Notes under the pieces: generated by a model
Told to the model about the DNA's origin: nothing
Database searches by the model: none
The model's input: the letters and a program-made list of their open reading frames with translations, nothing else
Shown: positions 36,098 through 44,992 of the stretch, piece by piece
Numbering within the stretch: the first letter of the stretch is position 1
How the letters are laid out: the number at the start of each line of letters is the position of its first letter
DNA from: Caballeronia zhejiangensis
GTDB lineage: Bacteria; Pseudomonadota; Gammaproteobacteria; Burkholderiales; Burkholderiaceae
Assembly: GCF_000698575.1 (NCBI RefSeq)
Contig: NZ_JFHD01000019.1
Location: forward strand, 62,001-126,000
DNA length: 64,000 nucleotides
Direction: 5' to 3'
Translations under genes and position numbers: made by a program

Positions 36098-36622
36098 ACA
36101 CCCATTCTAAACATCACGGACGTCCTCGCAATCGCCGCTCCAGCACCGACCGCCCGGTCGGAATGTGTCGCTGAAAACCGCACTCGCACAGGTGTCGCCC
36201 ATCGAATCCTGCCGCTGCCCAACATTTCGGCGCGGCCCGCTTGCACCTCGTCGAAACCAGTATCGCACAGCTTCAAAAAAAACAAACCGAGCACCAAGCG
36301 CTGCGGGCCGCCGGGTATCACACAAGTGAGTCGATTATGCGACTTTTCAAGATGACTTGCTTGGACGGCAGCACACACGCAAAGCAGGAATTACCCTACG
36401 AATGCGCTCTTTGCAACGAGCTTAACGGCTATCCCAAAAATTCCTTGACACCCGATTTAAGAGATTTAACAATCAAACTGGCACTTTTTTCCGGGGGCCA
36501 ACCACGGACGAAAAAAGAGGCCGAGGTGAGCTTGTGAGGAGGGGGCGGTTCACATTGTGGGGTGTGCCGTCGAGCTTTTCGAGCGTGCTCTGGGTGCGAC
36601 AAGAGTTAGAGGGGAAGTACGA
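36098..36622. other. Spacer between clpS and the cold-shock gene
   Basis: A 525-base region containing the leftward clpS promoter region and, at 36445-36473, a near-consensus rightward promoter. It leaves a long leader of about 140 bases before cspA, as is usual for cold-shock genes. A 98-codon frame at 36241-36537 has no ribosome-binding site and crosses the promoter, so I do not call it. Confidence 0.55.
36445..36473 (+). promoter_or_regulatory. Candidate promoter of the cold-shock gene
   Basis: Consensus TTGACA (36445-36450) and TAACAAT (36467-36473) with 16-17 bases between them. The predicted start is near 36480. Confidence 0.65.
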
Positions 36623-36829
36623 ATGTCTACTGGTACGGTCAAATGGTTCAACGACGCGAAAGGCTACGGATTCATCACGCCCGATGAAGGCGGCGAGGAT
36701 CTGTTCGCACATTTCTCGGCGATTCAAATGAACGGTTTCAAGACGCTCAAGGAAGGCCAGAAGGTCAGCTTCGAGATCGTCCAGGGACCGAAAGGCAAAC
36801 AAGCTTCGAACATTCAGGACGCTGCCTGA
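36623..36829 (+). CDS. Cold-shock protein, CspA family
   Basis: The 68-residue protein MSTGTVKWFNDAKGYGFITP is a single cold-shock domain. RNP1 (KGYGFI) and RNP2 (DLFAHFSAI) are intact, and the protein ends PKGKQASNIQDAA. It binds single-stranded RNA/DNA as an RNA chaperone. The ribosome-binding site is GAGGGGAAG. The leader of about 140 bases from the predicted promoter could carry the temperature-responsive structure known in this family. Which csp paralogue this is cannot be told. Confidence 0.95.
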   Translation: MSTGTVKWFNDAKGYGFITPDEGGEDLFAHFSAIQMNGFKTLKEGQKVSFEIVQGPKGKQASNIQDAA

Positions 36830-36853
36830 CCGTTCGATCGACTTAGCCTCGTG

Positions 36854-36880
36854 AAACCCGGCCTTCGCGCCGGGTTTTTT
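36854..36880 (+). terminator. Terminator after the cold-shock gene
   Basis: AAACCCGGC (36854-36862) pairs with GCCGGGTTT (36869-36877), six-base loop, then TTT. Confidence 0.88.
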
Positions 36881-36923
36881 CATGCCTCGCGCGTTGCACG
36901 CATATGAGGCATGTGCGCGAAAT

Positions 36924-36959
36924 AAAAACCCCGGAAGGCGTAGGCCTTCCGGGGTTTTT
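36924..36959 (-). terminator. Bidirectional terminator after icd
   Basis: AAAAACCCCGGAAGG (36924-36938) pairs with CCTTCCGGGGTTTTT (36945-36959). It serves the leftward icd transcript and backs up the rightward cold-shock terminator. Confidence 0.92.
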
Positions 36960-36987
36960 ATTTACCACATCGAATCGAGGTGAGTCC

Positions 36988-38244
36988 TCACATATTCTCG
37001 ATCATCACCTCTCCGAAACCCGAACACGATACTTGCGTCGCGCCTTCCATCAAACGCGCGAAGTCGTACGTGACGCGCTTCGAAAGAATCGACTGCTCCA
37101 TCGACGAAATGATGCGGTCCGCGGCCTCGAACCAGCCGAGATGGCGCAGCATCATTTCGGCGGACAAAATTTCCGAACCGGGATTCACGTAGTCCTTGCC
37201 CGCGTATTTCGGCGCCGTGCCGTGCGTCGCCTCGAACATCGCGACGGAATCCGACATGTTCGCGCCCGGCGCGATGCCGATGCCGCCCACCTGCGCCGCG
37301 AGCGCGTCCGAGATGTAGTCGCCGTTCAGGTTGAGCGTGGCGATCACGTCGTATTCGGCGGGACGCAGCAGGATTTGCTGAAGGAACGCATCGGCGATCA
37401 CGTCCTTCACGACGATATCGCTGCCCGACTTCGGATTCTTCACCTTCATCCACGGGCCGCCGTCGATCAGTTCCGCGCCGAACTCCTTCTGCGCGAGCGC
37501 GTAGCCGTAATCGCGGAAGGCGCCTTCGGTGAACTTCATGATGTTGCCCTTGTGCACGAGCGTCACCGAGCGGCGATCGTTGTCGATCGCGTACTGGATC
37601 GCCTTGCGCACGAGCCGCTCCGTGCCCTCCCGCGAAACGGGCTTGATGCCGAGTCCCGACGAATCAGGGAAGCGGATCTTCTTCACGCCCATTTCTTCGC
37701 GCAGGAACTTGATGACCTTCTTCGCTTCGGGCGAATCCGCCGGCCATTCGACGCCCGCGTAGATGTCTTCCGAATTCTCGCGGAAGATCACCATGTCGAT
37801 CTTCTCCGGTTCGCGCACCGGCGACGGCACGCCCTTGAAGTAGCGCACCGGACGCAGACACACGTAGAGATCGAGTTGCTGACGAAGCGCCACGTTCAGC
37901 GAGCGGATGCCGCCGCCGACGGGCGTCGTGAGCGGCCCTTTGATCGACACGATGAAATCCTTCACCACTTCGAGCGTTTCGTCCGGCAGCCACACGTCGG
38001 GGCCGTAGACGCGCGTCGCCTTTTCGCCCGCGAAGATTTCCATCCATTGAATCTTGCGCTTGCCGCCGTAGGCCTTCTCGACCGCCGCATCGACGACCTT
38101 GATCATCACCGGGGTGATGTCGACGCCCGTGCCGTCGCCCTCGATATACGGGATGATCGGCTGATCCGAGACGTTGAGCGAGAAGTCCGCGTTGACGGTG
38201 ATCTTGTCACCGCCTTCCGGAACCTTGATGTGCTGATACGGCAT
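36988..38244 (-). CDS. icd: NADP-dependent isocitrate dehydrogenase
   Basis: The 418-residue protein from ATG 38244 (MPYQHIKVPEGGDKITVNAD) resembles E. coli Icd in length. Features are IPYIEGDGTGVDITPVM, the substrate Ser in VGGGIRSLNVALRQ (Ser115, the residue phosphorylated by AceK in enteric bacteria) and IRFPDSSGLGIKPVSREG. NLNGDYISDALAAQVGGIGIAPGAN and the NADP-determining FEATHGTAPKYAGKD also appear. It produces 2-oxoglutarate and NADPH in the TCA cycle. Divergent from rluE. Confidence 0.96.
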   Translation of the reverse strand: MPYQHIKVPEGGDKITVNADFSLNVSDQPIIPYIEGDGTGVDITPVMIKVVDAAVEKAYGGKRKIQWMEIFAGEKATRVYGPDVWLPDETLEVVKDFIVSIKGPLTTPVGGGIRSLNVALRQQLDLYVCLRPVRYFKGVPSPVREPEKIDMVIFRENSEDIYAGVEWPADSPEAKKVIKFLREEMGVKKIRFPDSSGLGIKPVSREGTERLVRKAIQYAIDNDRRSVTLVHKGNIMKFTEGAFRDYGYALAQKEFGAELIDGGPWMKVKNPKSGSDIVVKDVIADAFLQQILLRPAEYDVIATLNLNGDYISDALAAQVGGIGIAPGANMSDSVAMFEATHGTAPKYAGKDYVNPGSEILSAEMMLRHLGWFEAADRIISSMEQSILSKRVTYDFARLMEGATQVSCSGFGEVMIENM

Positions 38245-38444
38245 GGTCGACTCCAAATAAGGCCGGGCTTGAATGGAAGCAAGCAAACTGGATAGAGAGC
38301 GATGCGATGCAGCATGCGCGGGCGATGAACCCGCGCGATGAAGTTCACTTCATCATTCTAACCATGCTGGCTTGTCCCGGCGCGCCCGAAAGCCGCCGCG
38401 CGCATGCTTTAAGATGCCGCATCCGATCACGCCGCGCGCCTCGC

Positions 38445-39020
38445 ATGTCACTTATCGCCCTGAACAAGCCCTTCGGCACCATCTGCCAGTTTTCGGCGCA
38501 CGAGACGCGCGCGTCGCTCGGCGACTGGGTGAAGACGCCGGGCGTGTATCCCGCGGGCCGGCTCGACGCCGATAGCGAAGGCCTGCTCCTCCTCACCGAC
38601 GACGGCGCGCTCCAGGCCCGCATCGCGGAGCCGCGTCACAAGCTGGTAAAGCGCTATTGGGCGCAAGTCGAAGGCGCGCCCGACGAAGCCGCGCTCGCGC
38701 GTCTTTCGAAAGGCGTCGATCTCGGCGATTACGTGACGCAGCCGTGCCGCAGCGCATTCGTCGACGAACGCGACATCGAAGCGCTCTGGCCACGCAATCC
38801 GCCGATCCGCTATCGCGCCGCCATCCCGACGACGTGGATCGAGCTCGCCATCACCGAAGGCAAGAATCGGCAGGTGCGGCGCATGACGGCTGCAGTCGGC
38901 TTTCCGACCTTGCGGCTCGTACGCGTCGCGATCGGCGCGCTCGATATCTTCACGCTCGGACTCGCGCCGGGCGAGACTGTCGAGGTCGCCCCGCGCGCGC
39001 CGTGGCAGCGCGTTCGTTGA
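38445..39020 (+). CDS. rluE: 23S rRNA pseudouridine synthase, RluE-like
   Basis: A 191-residue protein from ATG 38445 (MSLIALNKPFGTICQFS), lacking the S4 domain, as in RluE. The catalytic motif AGRLDADSEGLLLL has Asp41. KLVKRYWAQVEGAPDEAAL, the substrate-specific PPIRYRAAIPTTWIELAITEGKNRQVRRMTAAVGFPTLRLVR and a C-terminal LAPGE follow the RsuA/RluE pattern. By family it modifies U2457 (E. coli numbering) of 23S rRNA. The two pseudouridine synthases of this window, here and at 2222-2935, are distinct paralogues. Confidence 0.9.
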   Translation: MSLIALNKPFGTICQFSAHETRASLGDWVKTPGVYPAGRLDADSEGLLLLTDDGALQARIAEPRHKLVKRYWAQVEGAPDEAALARLSKGVDLGDYVTQPCRSAFVDERDIEALWPRNPPIRYRAAIPTTWIELAITEGKNRQVRRMTAAVGFPTLRLVRVAIGALDIFTLGLAPGETVEVAPRAPWQRVR

Positions 39021-39416
39021 ATCGCATTCAACTATCCTGAATATCGGCCGTGTGCATCGCCGTGTGCATCGTTTAGTGCGATGTGTTTAAACGTGCTGTC
39101 ATCGAGATCGAGTAGCGCATATCGCGCCGCCGATATTTTTTTTGTCGCCGCGCAATTTTCTCTGTAAATCGCGTCAACCGACTCTTCACGCGACGCGTTA
39201 AGGGCGTCAGATGCCGCATAAAGCTATCCGGCATGAGCGAATAACTGATTACAACTACCTGTGTGCTCCAGGGAGTTTGAAAGGTTCAAGCGTTCACATT
39301 CGCATCGAATTTGAATTATCGATGTCGAGTGTCAACCGAAAGGTAGGTGGCTCGTTTACCGACATGACTCAATGACCGGGTCGTTTGGTTAATTAACTCA
39401 AGCTGAGGATTCACAG
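39021..39416. other. Long spacer before a small exported protein gene
   Basis: A 396-base region of mixed composition. It contains a 12-bp perfect tandem duplication (39048-39071), an octa-T run near 39135-39142, a small inverted repeat TTGAAAGGTTCAA (39277-39289) and an AT-rich segment before the AGGATT site at 39405. I cannot assign a promoter with confidence; a long regulatory 5' leader is possible. Confidence 0.45.
39048..39071 (+). repeat. 12-bp tandem duplication
   Basis: CCGTGTGCATCG is repeated exactly, head to tail, directly after rluE. Confidence 0.7.
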
Positions 39417-39623
39417 ATGAACAAACTGATCGCTGCTCTCGTCGCTGGCCTGTTCGCAACCGCTGCTTTCGCACAAGAAGCTTCGGCACCGGCCGCTGCT
39501 GCTCCGGCAGCTGCTTCGTCGGCTCACAAGTCGGCTCACAAGAAGACGTCGCACAAGTCGTCGAAGTCGCACAAGAAGGCAGCCGCTGCGTCGGCTCCGG
39601 CAGCCGCTTCGGCAGCTCAGTAA
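39417..39623 (+). CDS. Small exported Ala/Lys/Ser-rich basic protein
   Basis: The 68-residue product has a clear signal peptide (MNKLIAALVAGLFATAAFAQ, cleavage after Ala-Phe-Ala). The mature part of about 49 residues consists almost only of Ala, Ser, Lys, His and Pro, with SAHKSAHKKTSHKSSKSHKK at its centre. The composition resembles acid-shock protein Asr and H1-like basic proteins, but at this size similarity may be compositional. A periplasmic, strongly basic disordered peptide is the safe description. It has a long upstream spacer and its own terminator, so it is probably expressed strongly on its own. Confidence 0.85.
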   Translation: MNKLIAALVAGLFATAAFAQEASAPAAAAPAAASSAHKSAHKKTSHKSSKSHKKAAAASAPAAASAAQ

Positions 39624-39687
39624 GTTTTTTGTAAGAGGCGGTATAGCGAAGTCAAGAACGAGCATTACCGCCGTCCTTACGGCGTTC

Positions 39688-39725
39688 AAAGGGCAGATGG
39701 CCGCAAGGCGTCTGCCCTTTTGTTT
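39688..39725 (+). terminator. Terminator after the basic exported protein
   Basis: AAAGGGCAGA (39688-39697) pairs with TCTGCCCTTT (39711-39720); GCC/GGC pairing inside the loop; TGTTTTG follows. Confidence 0.85.
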
Positions 39726-39803
39726 TGTGCCTGCGCATCGAGTAACATGCGCGGGGTTTGTCCGGCTCAGGCGCAAGCCATCGATCAGAAAGGGAGCTTT
39801 GCC

Positions 39804-40316
39804 GTGAATCTCGTCTCGCGCTTCTTCAATCAACAAATCAACCTCGGCAAGCTCGCGCGCGCATGCGTGATCGCGCTTGCCCTGCCCTTCGCCGCATTGC
39901 CGCTCGCACAGGCGCAGACGATGCCGCCCGGCGCCAAGCAGCCGTCCGACTTTCCGCGTGCAAAGCTGACCGCGGGCATGTATGTGATCGACGCCGCCGT
40001 CGCCGCGAACGATGCCGATCGCGAGCAAGGTCTCATGTATCGCACGCAGCTCGCACCGAACGAAGGCATGCTCTTCGTGTTCAATGAAAACGCCGTGCAT
40101 TGCTTCTGGATGAAGAACACGCTGATCCCGCTGTCGATCGCGTTCATCCGCGCGGACGGCACGATCACCGACATCGACGAGATGCAGGCCGAAACCGAGA
40201 ACAACCACTGCCCGCGCAACAACGGCGTGTATGCGCTCGAAATGCCGAAGGGATGGTTTGCCGCGAAAGGCATCAAGCCGGGCACGCAGATCAAAGGCTT
40301 GCCGCGCGCGCAGTAA
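39804..40316 (+). CDS. DUF192 family exported protein
   Basis: A 170-residue protein, GTG start at 39804 with AGGGAG 7 bases upstream. The N-terminal region contains a basic stretch and a hydrophobic signal core (ACVIALALPFAALPLAQAQ). The remainder matches the DUF192 pattern: ADREQGLMYRTQLAPNEGMLFVF, HCFWMKNTLIPLSIAFI, and NGVYALEMPKGWFAAKGIKPGTQI. The function of the family is not known. It follows the small basic protein on the same strand but is separated from it by a terminator. Confidence 0.9.
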   Translation: MNLVSRFFNQQINLGKLARACVIALALPFAALPLAQAQTMPPGAKQPSDFPRAKLTAGMYVIDAAVAANDADREQGLMYRTQLAPNEGMLFVFNENAVHCFWMKNTLIPLSIAFIRADGTITDIDEMQAETENNHCPRNNGVYALEMPKGWFAAKGIKPGTQIKGLPRAQ

Positions 40317-40338
40317 CGCGCTTCTTGCCCGCCCGAAC

Positions 40339-40372
40339 AACCGGCGTCGTCGCACGACACGCCGGTTTTTTT
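40339..40372 (+). terminator. Terminator after the DUF192 gene
   Basis: AACCGGCGT (40339-40347) pairs with ACGCCGGTT (40359-40367), with further GTCGT/ACGAC pairing inside, then seven T. Confidence 0.88.
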
Positions 40373-40509
40373 GCGTCCGGGAAGTCGCTTGCGCCGGGCT
40401 GGCAGGATTCCTGCAAAGAGCCTGCCGACGCGCTATCCTAAAAAGATTCGGCGCGACGCATTCGCGTTGGCTTCACACGCCGCGCCGACTCAAACCACAG
40501 GAGGTTCAC

Positions 40510-42615
40510 GTGCCCCGCAAGACTCCCATCGAGCGCTATCGGAATATCGGAATCAGCGCTCACATCGATGCCGGCAAAACTACGACTACCGAGCGCATCC
40601 TTTTCTACACCGGCGTGACGCACAAGATCGGCGAAGTGCACGACGGCGCGGCCACGATGGACTGGATGGAGCAGGAGCAGGAACGCGGCATCACGATCAC
40701 CTCCGCGGCAACGACGGCCTTCTGGAAAGGCATGGCCGGCAATTATCCGGAACATCGCATCAACATCATCGATACGCCGGGGCACGTCGACTTCACGATC
40801 GAAGTCGAGCGCTCGATGCGCGTGCTCGATGGCGCGTGCATGGTCTACGACTCGGTCGGCGGCGTGCAGCCGCAATCGGAAACCGTGTGGCGTCAGGCGA
40901 ACAAGTACAAGGTGCCGCGCATCGCGTTCGTCAACAAGATGGACCGCGTCGGCGCGGACTTCTTTCGCGTGCAGCGGCAGATCGGCGACCGGCTGAAGGG
41001 CGTCGCGGTGCCGATCCAGATTCCGATCGGCGCGGAAGATCACTTTCAGGGCGTCGTCGACCTCGTGAAGATGAAGGCGATCGTCTGGGACGACGAGAGC
41101 CAGGGCATCAAGTTCACCTACGAGGAAATTCCCGACAACCTCAAGGATCTCGCGCACGAGTGGCGCGAGAAGATGGTCGAGGCCGCCGCCGAAGCGAGCG
41201 AAGAGCTGCTCGAAAAGTATCTGGAAGACCACAACAGCCTGACCGAGGACGAGATCAAGGGCGCGCTGCGCAAACGCACGATCGCCAACGAAATCGTACC
41301 GATGCTCTGCGGCAGCGCGTTCAAGAACAAGGGCGTCCAGGCGATGCTCGACGCAGTGATCGACTACCTGCCCTCGCCCGTCGACGTGCCCGCGATTCTC
41401 GGCCACACGGAAGACGACGAGGAAGCGGAGCGTCATCCGAGCGACGACGAGCCGTTCTCCGCGCTCGCGTTCAAGATCATGACCGACCCCTTCGTCGGGC
41501 AGTTGATCTTCTTCCGCGTGTATTCGGGCGTCGTGAATTCAGGCGACACGGTCTTCAATCCGGTGAAGGACAAGAAGGAGCGCCTCGGCCGGATTCTGCA
41601 AATGCACGCGAACGAGCGCAAGGAAATCAAGGAGGTGCGCGCGGGCGACATCGCGGCGGCCGTCGGTCTCAAGGAAGCGACGACCGGCGACACGCTTTGC
41701 GATCCGCAGAACGTCATCATCCTCGAACGGATGATCTTCCCTGAACCGGTGATCTCGCAGGCCGTCGAACCGAAGACGAAGGCCGATCAGGAAAAGATGG
41801 GCATCGCGCTGAACCGTCTCGCGCAGGAAGATCCGTCGTTCCGCGTTACGACCGATGAGGAATCGGGCCAGACGATCATCTCCGGCATGGGCGAGCTGCA
41901 TCTCGAGATTCTCGTCGACCGGATGAAGCGCGAGTTCGGCGTCGAGGCGACGGTCGGCAAGCCGCAGGTCGCGTATCGCGAGACCGTGCGCAACAAGGTC
42001 GAGGATGTCGAAGGCAAATTCGTCAAGCAGTCGGGCGGACGCGGGCAGTACGGTCACGCCGTGATCGCGCTGGAGCCGGACCCCGGCAAGGGCTACGAGT
42101 TCGTCGACCAGATCAAGGGCGGCGTGATTCCGCGCGAGTTCATCCCCGCCGTCGACAAGGGCATTCAGGAAACGCTGAAGGCCGGCGTGCTCGCGGGCTA
42201 TCCGGTCGTCGACGTGAAAGTGCGGCTCACCTTCGGCTCGTATCACGATGTCGATTCGAACGAAAACGCGTTCCGCATGGCGGGCTCGATGGCCTTCAAG
42301 GAAGCGATGCGCAAGGCGAAGCCCGTGCTGCTCGAACCGATGATGGCCGTCGAAGTCGAGACGCCCGAGGACTTCATGGGCAACGTGATGGGCGATCTCT
42401 CGGGCCGGCGCGGCATCGTGCAGGGCATGGAGGACATCGCGGGCGGCGGCGGCAAGCTCGTGCGCGCGGAAGTGCCGCTTGCCGAGATGTTCGGCTACTC
42501 GACGTCGCTGCGCTCGCTGACGCAAGGCCGCGCGACCTACACGATGGAGTTCAAGCATTACGCGGAGACGCCGTCGAACGTGTCGGAAGCGATCATCAAT
42601 TCGAAAGCGAAATAA
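40510..42615 (+). CDS. fusA: Elongation factor G
   Basis: A 701-residue translational GTPase, GTG start at 40510 with AGGAGG 6 bases upstream. G-domain motifs: AHIDAGKT (residues 17-24), DTPGH (88-92), NKMD (142-145). Domains II-V follow, including RGQYGHAVI, DVKVRLTFGSYHDVDSNENAF and a C-terminal SLTQGRATYTMEF. It catalyses translocation and ribosome recycling. It is not next to rpsL/rpsG/tuf, and Burkholderia genomes often carry two fusA genes. This is therefore probably the copy outside the str operon. Confidence 0.95.
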   Translation: MPRKTPIERYRNIGISAHIDAGKTTTTERILFYTGVTHKIGEVHDGAATMDWMEQEQERGITITSAATTAFWKGMAGNYPEHRINIIDTPGHVDFTIEVERSMRVLDGACMVYDSVGGVQPQSETVWRQANKYKVPRIAFVNKMDRVGADFFRVQRQIGDRLKGVAVPIQIPIGAEDHFQGVVDLVKMKAIVWDDESQGIKFTYEEIPDNLKDLAHEWREKMVEAAAEASEELLEKYLEDHNSLTEDEIKGALRKRTIANEIVPMLCGSAFKNKGVQAMLDAVIDYLPSPVDVPAILGHTEDDEEAERHPSDDEPFSALAFKIMTDPFVGQLIFFRVYSGVVNSGDTVFNPVKDKKERLGRILQMHANERKEIKEVRAGDIAAAVGLKEATTGDTLCDPQNVIILERMIFPEPVISQAVEPKTKADQEKMGIALNRLAQEDPSFRVTTDEESGQTIISGMGELHLEILVDRMKREFGVEATVGKPQVAYRETVRNKVEDVEGKFVKQSGGRGQYGHAVIALEPDPGKGYEFVDQIKGGVIPREFIPAVDKGIQETLKAGVLAGYPVVDVKVRLTFGSYHDVDSNENAFRMAGSMAFKEAMRKAKPVLLEPMMAVEVETPEDFMGNVMGDLSGRRGIVQGMEDIAGGGGKLVRAEVPLAEMFGYSTSLRSLTQGRATYTMEFKHYAETPSNVSEAIINSKAK

Positions 42616-42640
42616 TCGCGATCGAACCGTGTAGTATCGG

Positions 42641-42684
42641 AAGTCCGTTGCTCGCTTCCTTGATGGCGGCAACGGACTTTTTCA
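42641..42684 (+). terminator. Terminator after fusA
   Basis: AAGTCCGTTGC (42641-42651) pairs with GCAACGGACTT (42669-42679), 17-base loop, then TTTTC. Confidence 0.82.
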
Positions 42685-42706
42685 TATCCGCAGACCATAC
42701 ACGGGC

Positions 42707-43198
42707 ATGAGCGACATGAGCGATCCACATCAGCACATCGATTGGCGCGAACACGGCGTCAAGGTCATCAAGGGCGATCAGCTCGACACCAACACGCCGC
42801 AGACGCCCGGCATGAACCGCGCGGCTGCCATCAACGCGGCGCGCGTCGGCGCCCAGAAAATCTGGGCCGGCACGGTCACGATCCATCCGAATGCGAAAAC
42901 CGGCGCGCATCATCACGGCGCGCTCGAAAGCGTCATCTATGTCGTGCGCGGCCAGGCGCGCATGCGCTGGGGCGAGCATCTCGAGTTCACGGCCGAGGCC
43001 GGTCCCGGCGACTTCATTTTCGTGCCGCCTTATGTGCCGCACCAGGAAATCAACGCGAGCACCGCCGATCCGCTCGAATGCGTGCTCGTGCGCAGCGACA
43101 ACGAAGCGGTGGTGGTGAATCTGAACATCGATGCCGTCGAGAAGCCCGAGGAAGTCTATTGGGTCGATCCGATTCACAAGCATCCACACGATCACTGA
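42707..43198 (+). CDS. Cupin-domain protein
   Basis: The 163-residue protein contains a single cupin barrel. The first metal motif is GAHHHGALESVIYVVRG and the second PGDFIFVPPYVPHQEIN, giving three His and one Glu ligand. The C-terminus is His-rich (PIHKHPHDH). The enzymatic role cannot be deduced; such proteins are often sugar isomerases, dioxygenases or sensors. It lies 128 bases upstream of the peptide-transporter operon on the same strand and may be co-regulated with it. Confidence 0.88.
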   Translation: MSDMSDPHQHIDWREHGVKVIKGDQLDTNTPQTPGMNRAAAINAARVGAQKIWAGTVTIHPNAKTGAHHHGALESVIYVVRGQARMRWGEHLEFTAEAGPGDFIFVPPYVPHQEINASTADPLECVLVRSDNEAVVVNLNIDAVEKPEEVYWVDPIHKHPHDH

Positions 43199-43326
43199 AA
43201 AGCGCACGGGCGCGTCATGGAGCGGCGCGTTCCTTGCTAGCGATGCCCGAATGCACCTCGACGGCGCGGTCGAGCCGATCGCGCGTGGGCGACGGCCAGC
43301 AAACAACGACAACGGAAAAGCACACG

Positions 43327-44988
43327 ATGAAGAAACCTTCGACCGACGCGCATCTTCTGGAACTGGCCCGCCCTCGCGCGGGCGAACTGGGCAATCACGC
43401 GATCGACGAGTTCATGGCCGGACGCCTCACGCGCCGCGAGTTGCTGCGCCATGCGAGCGTGCTCGGCATCGCGCTCACGGCGGGCGGCATCTTCGGTATG
43501 CCGGGCGCGCGGGCGCAAGGCGCGGGCAAGCCGGGCGGCACGATCCGCGTCGCGCATCTGATGCCCGCGGGCGCCGTCGATCCGCTCACCGTGACGGATG
43601 CGTCGGGGCTTGCGCTCATCAATCAGACCGGCGAATTTCTCGTCGACGACGACAGCGAACATCTAACGCTCAAGCCGGCGCTCGCGCTGTCGTGGTCGTC
43701 GAATGCCAAGGGCGACGTGTGGACGTTCAAGCTGCGCCCGAACGTGAAGTTCCACGACGGCCAGCCGATGACCGCGAAGGACGTCGTCGCGACCTTCAAC
43801 CGCCTGTCCGATCCGGCGACCGGCTCGGCTGCGCTTTCGGTGCTGAAGGGCGTGCTGTCGAAGGATTCGGCGAAGGCCGTCGACGATCACACCGTCGAGT
43901 TTCATCTCGACGCGCCCAATGGCAATTTCCCGTATTACGTTTCCTCGGATACGTATAACGCCGTGATCCTCCCGGCGAATTTCAGCGGCCCTTACGAGAA
44001 GACGTTCATGGGCACGGGCGCGCTGAAGCTGGATAAATACACGCCGAAAGTGGGCGCATCGTTCGTGCGCAATCCCGACTACTGGGGCGAGAAAGCGCTG
44101 CCCGATCGCGTGCAGTTTTCCTTCTACGCGGATCAACAGGCGCAGCTTCTCGCGATGCAAGGCCGCCAGGCCGACGTGATGGGCGACTTCACGGTGCAAG
44201 GCGGGGTCGCGATGCTGACGAATCCGCAATTCAAGGTGCTCGGCACGAAGTCGAGTTCGCATCGGCAACTGCATATGCGCTGCGACATGGCGCCGTTCAA
44301 GGACAAGCGCGTGCGTCAGGCGCTCGCGCTCGCGATCGATCGCGAAGTCATCGTGAAGGGCCTGTTCCGCGGCCGCGCGCAAGTCGGCAACGACAGCCCG
44401 TTCGCGCCGGTTTTTCCGTCGAGCGATCTCAGCGTGCCGCAACGCAAGATCGACATCGCGCAGGCGAAGAAGCTGATGAGCGATGCCGGCGTCGCGAACG
44501 GCTTCGACGTCACGCTCACGACCGAAAAGTACATGGAGATTCCCGATCTCGCAGTCGTCGTGCAGAACGCGGCGAAGGCGATCGGCATACGCATCCAGTT
44601 GAAGGTCGAGAGTCAGGACCTCTATTACGGCTCGGGCACGTTCGGCAAGTCGGACTGGCTCGATTCGCCGCTCGGCATCACCGATTACGGGCATCGCGGC
44701 GTGCCGAACGTGTTCCTCAACGCGCCGCTGACGAGCGGCGGCACCTGGAACGCGGCGCACTTCAAGAATCCCGAATACGACAAGCTCGTCGCGCAGTTCG
44801 TCGCGGCGCTCGACGTCGCGTCGCAGAAGAAGCTGTCCGGGCAGATTCAGCATTTGCTGCTCGACGAAACGCCGGTCGTCATCCCCTACTTCTACGACCA
44901 GCTGATCGTCACGCGCGCCAATGTCTCCGGCGTGCGCTTCAACGCGATTTCGCAGATGTGGTTCGACCGCGCGACGATCTCGACGTAA
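43327..44988 (+). CDS. ABC transporter substrate-binding protein, peptide/nickel (SBP family 5)
   Basis: The 553-residue protein begins with about 35 residues, then a twin-arginine-like motif TRRELLRHASVLGIAL and a hydrophobic stretch ending GARAQG, so Tat export is likely. The mature part follows the DppA/OppA pattern: LALSWSSNAKGDVWTFKLRPNVKFHDGQPMTAKDVVATFNRL, then DKRVRQALALAIDREVIV and a C-terminal ETPVVIPYFYDQ. Oligopeptide, dipeptide or other ligand (nickel, opine, glutathione) cannot be resolved. It leads a four-gene transport operon, the next gene starting 4 bases later. Confidence 0.92.
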   Translation: MKKPSTDAHLLELARPRAGELGNHAIDEFMAGRLTRRELLRHASVLGIALTAGGIFGMPGARAQGAGKPGGTIRVAHLMPAGAVDPLTVTDASGLALINQTGEFLVDDDSEHLTLKPALALSWSSNAKGDVWTFKLRPNVKFHDGQPMTAKDVVATFNRLSDPATGSAALSVLKGVLSKDSAKAVDDHTVEFHLDAPNGNFPYYVSSDTYNAVILPANFSGPYEKTFMGTGALKLDKYTPKVGASFVRNPDYWGEKALPDRVQFSFYADQQAQLLAMQGRQADVMGDFTVQGGVAMLTNPQFKVLGTKSSSHRQLHMRCDMAPFKDKRVRQALALAIDREVIVKGLFRGRAQVGNDSPFAPVFPSSDLSVPQRKIDIAQAKKLMSDAGVANGFDVTLTTEKYMEIPDLAVVVQNAAKAIGIRIQLKVESQDLYYGSGTFGKSDWLDSPLGITDYGHRGVPNVFLNAPLTSGGTWNAAHFKNPEYDKLVAQFVAALDVASQKKLSGQIQHLLLDETPVVIPYFYDQLIVTRANVSGVRFNAISQMWFDRATIST

Positions 44989-44992
44989 GCGA

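Noticed and set aside
36241..36537. A 98-codon frame upstream of the cold-shock gene
   Set aside because: It overlaps a near-consensus promoter, lacks a ribosome-binding site and resembles no protein.
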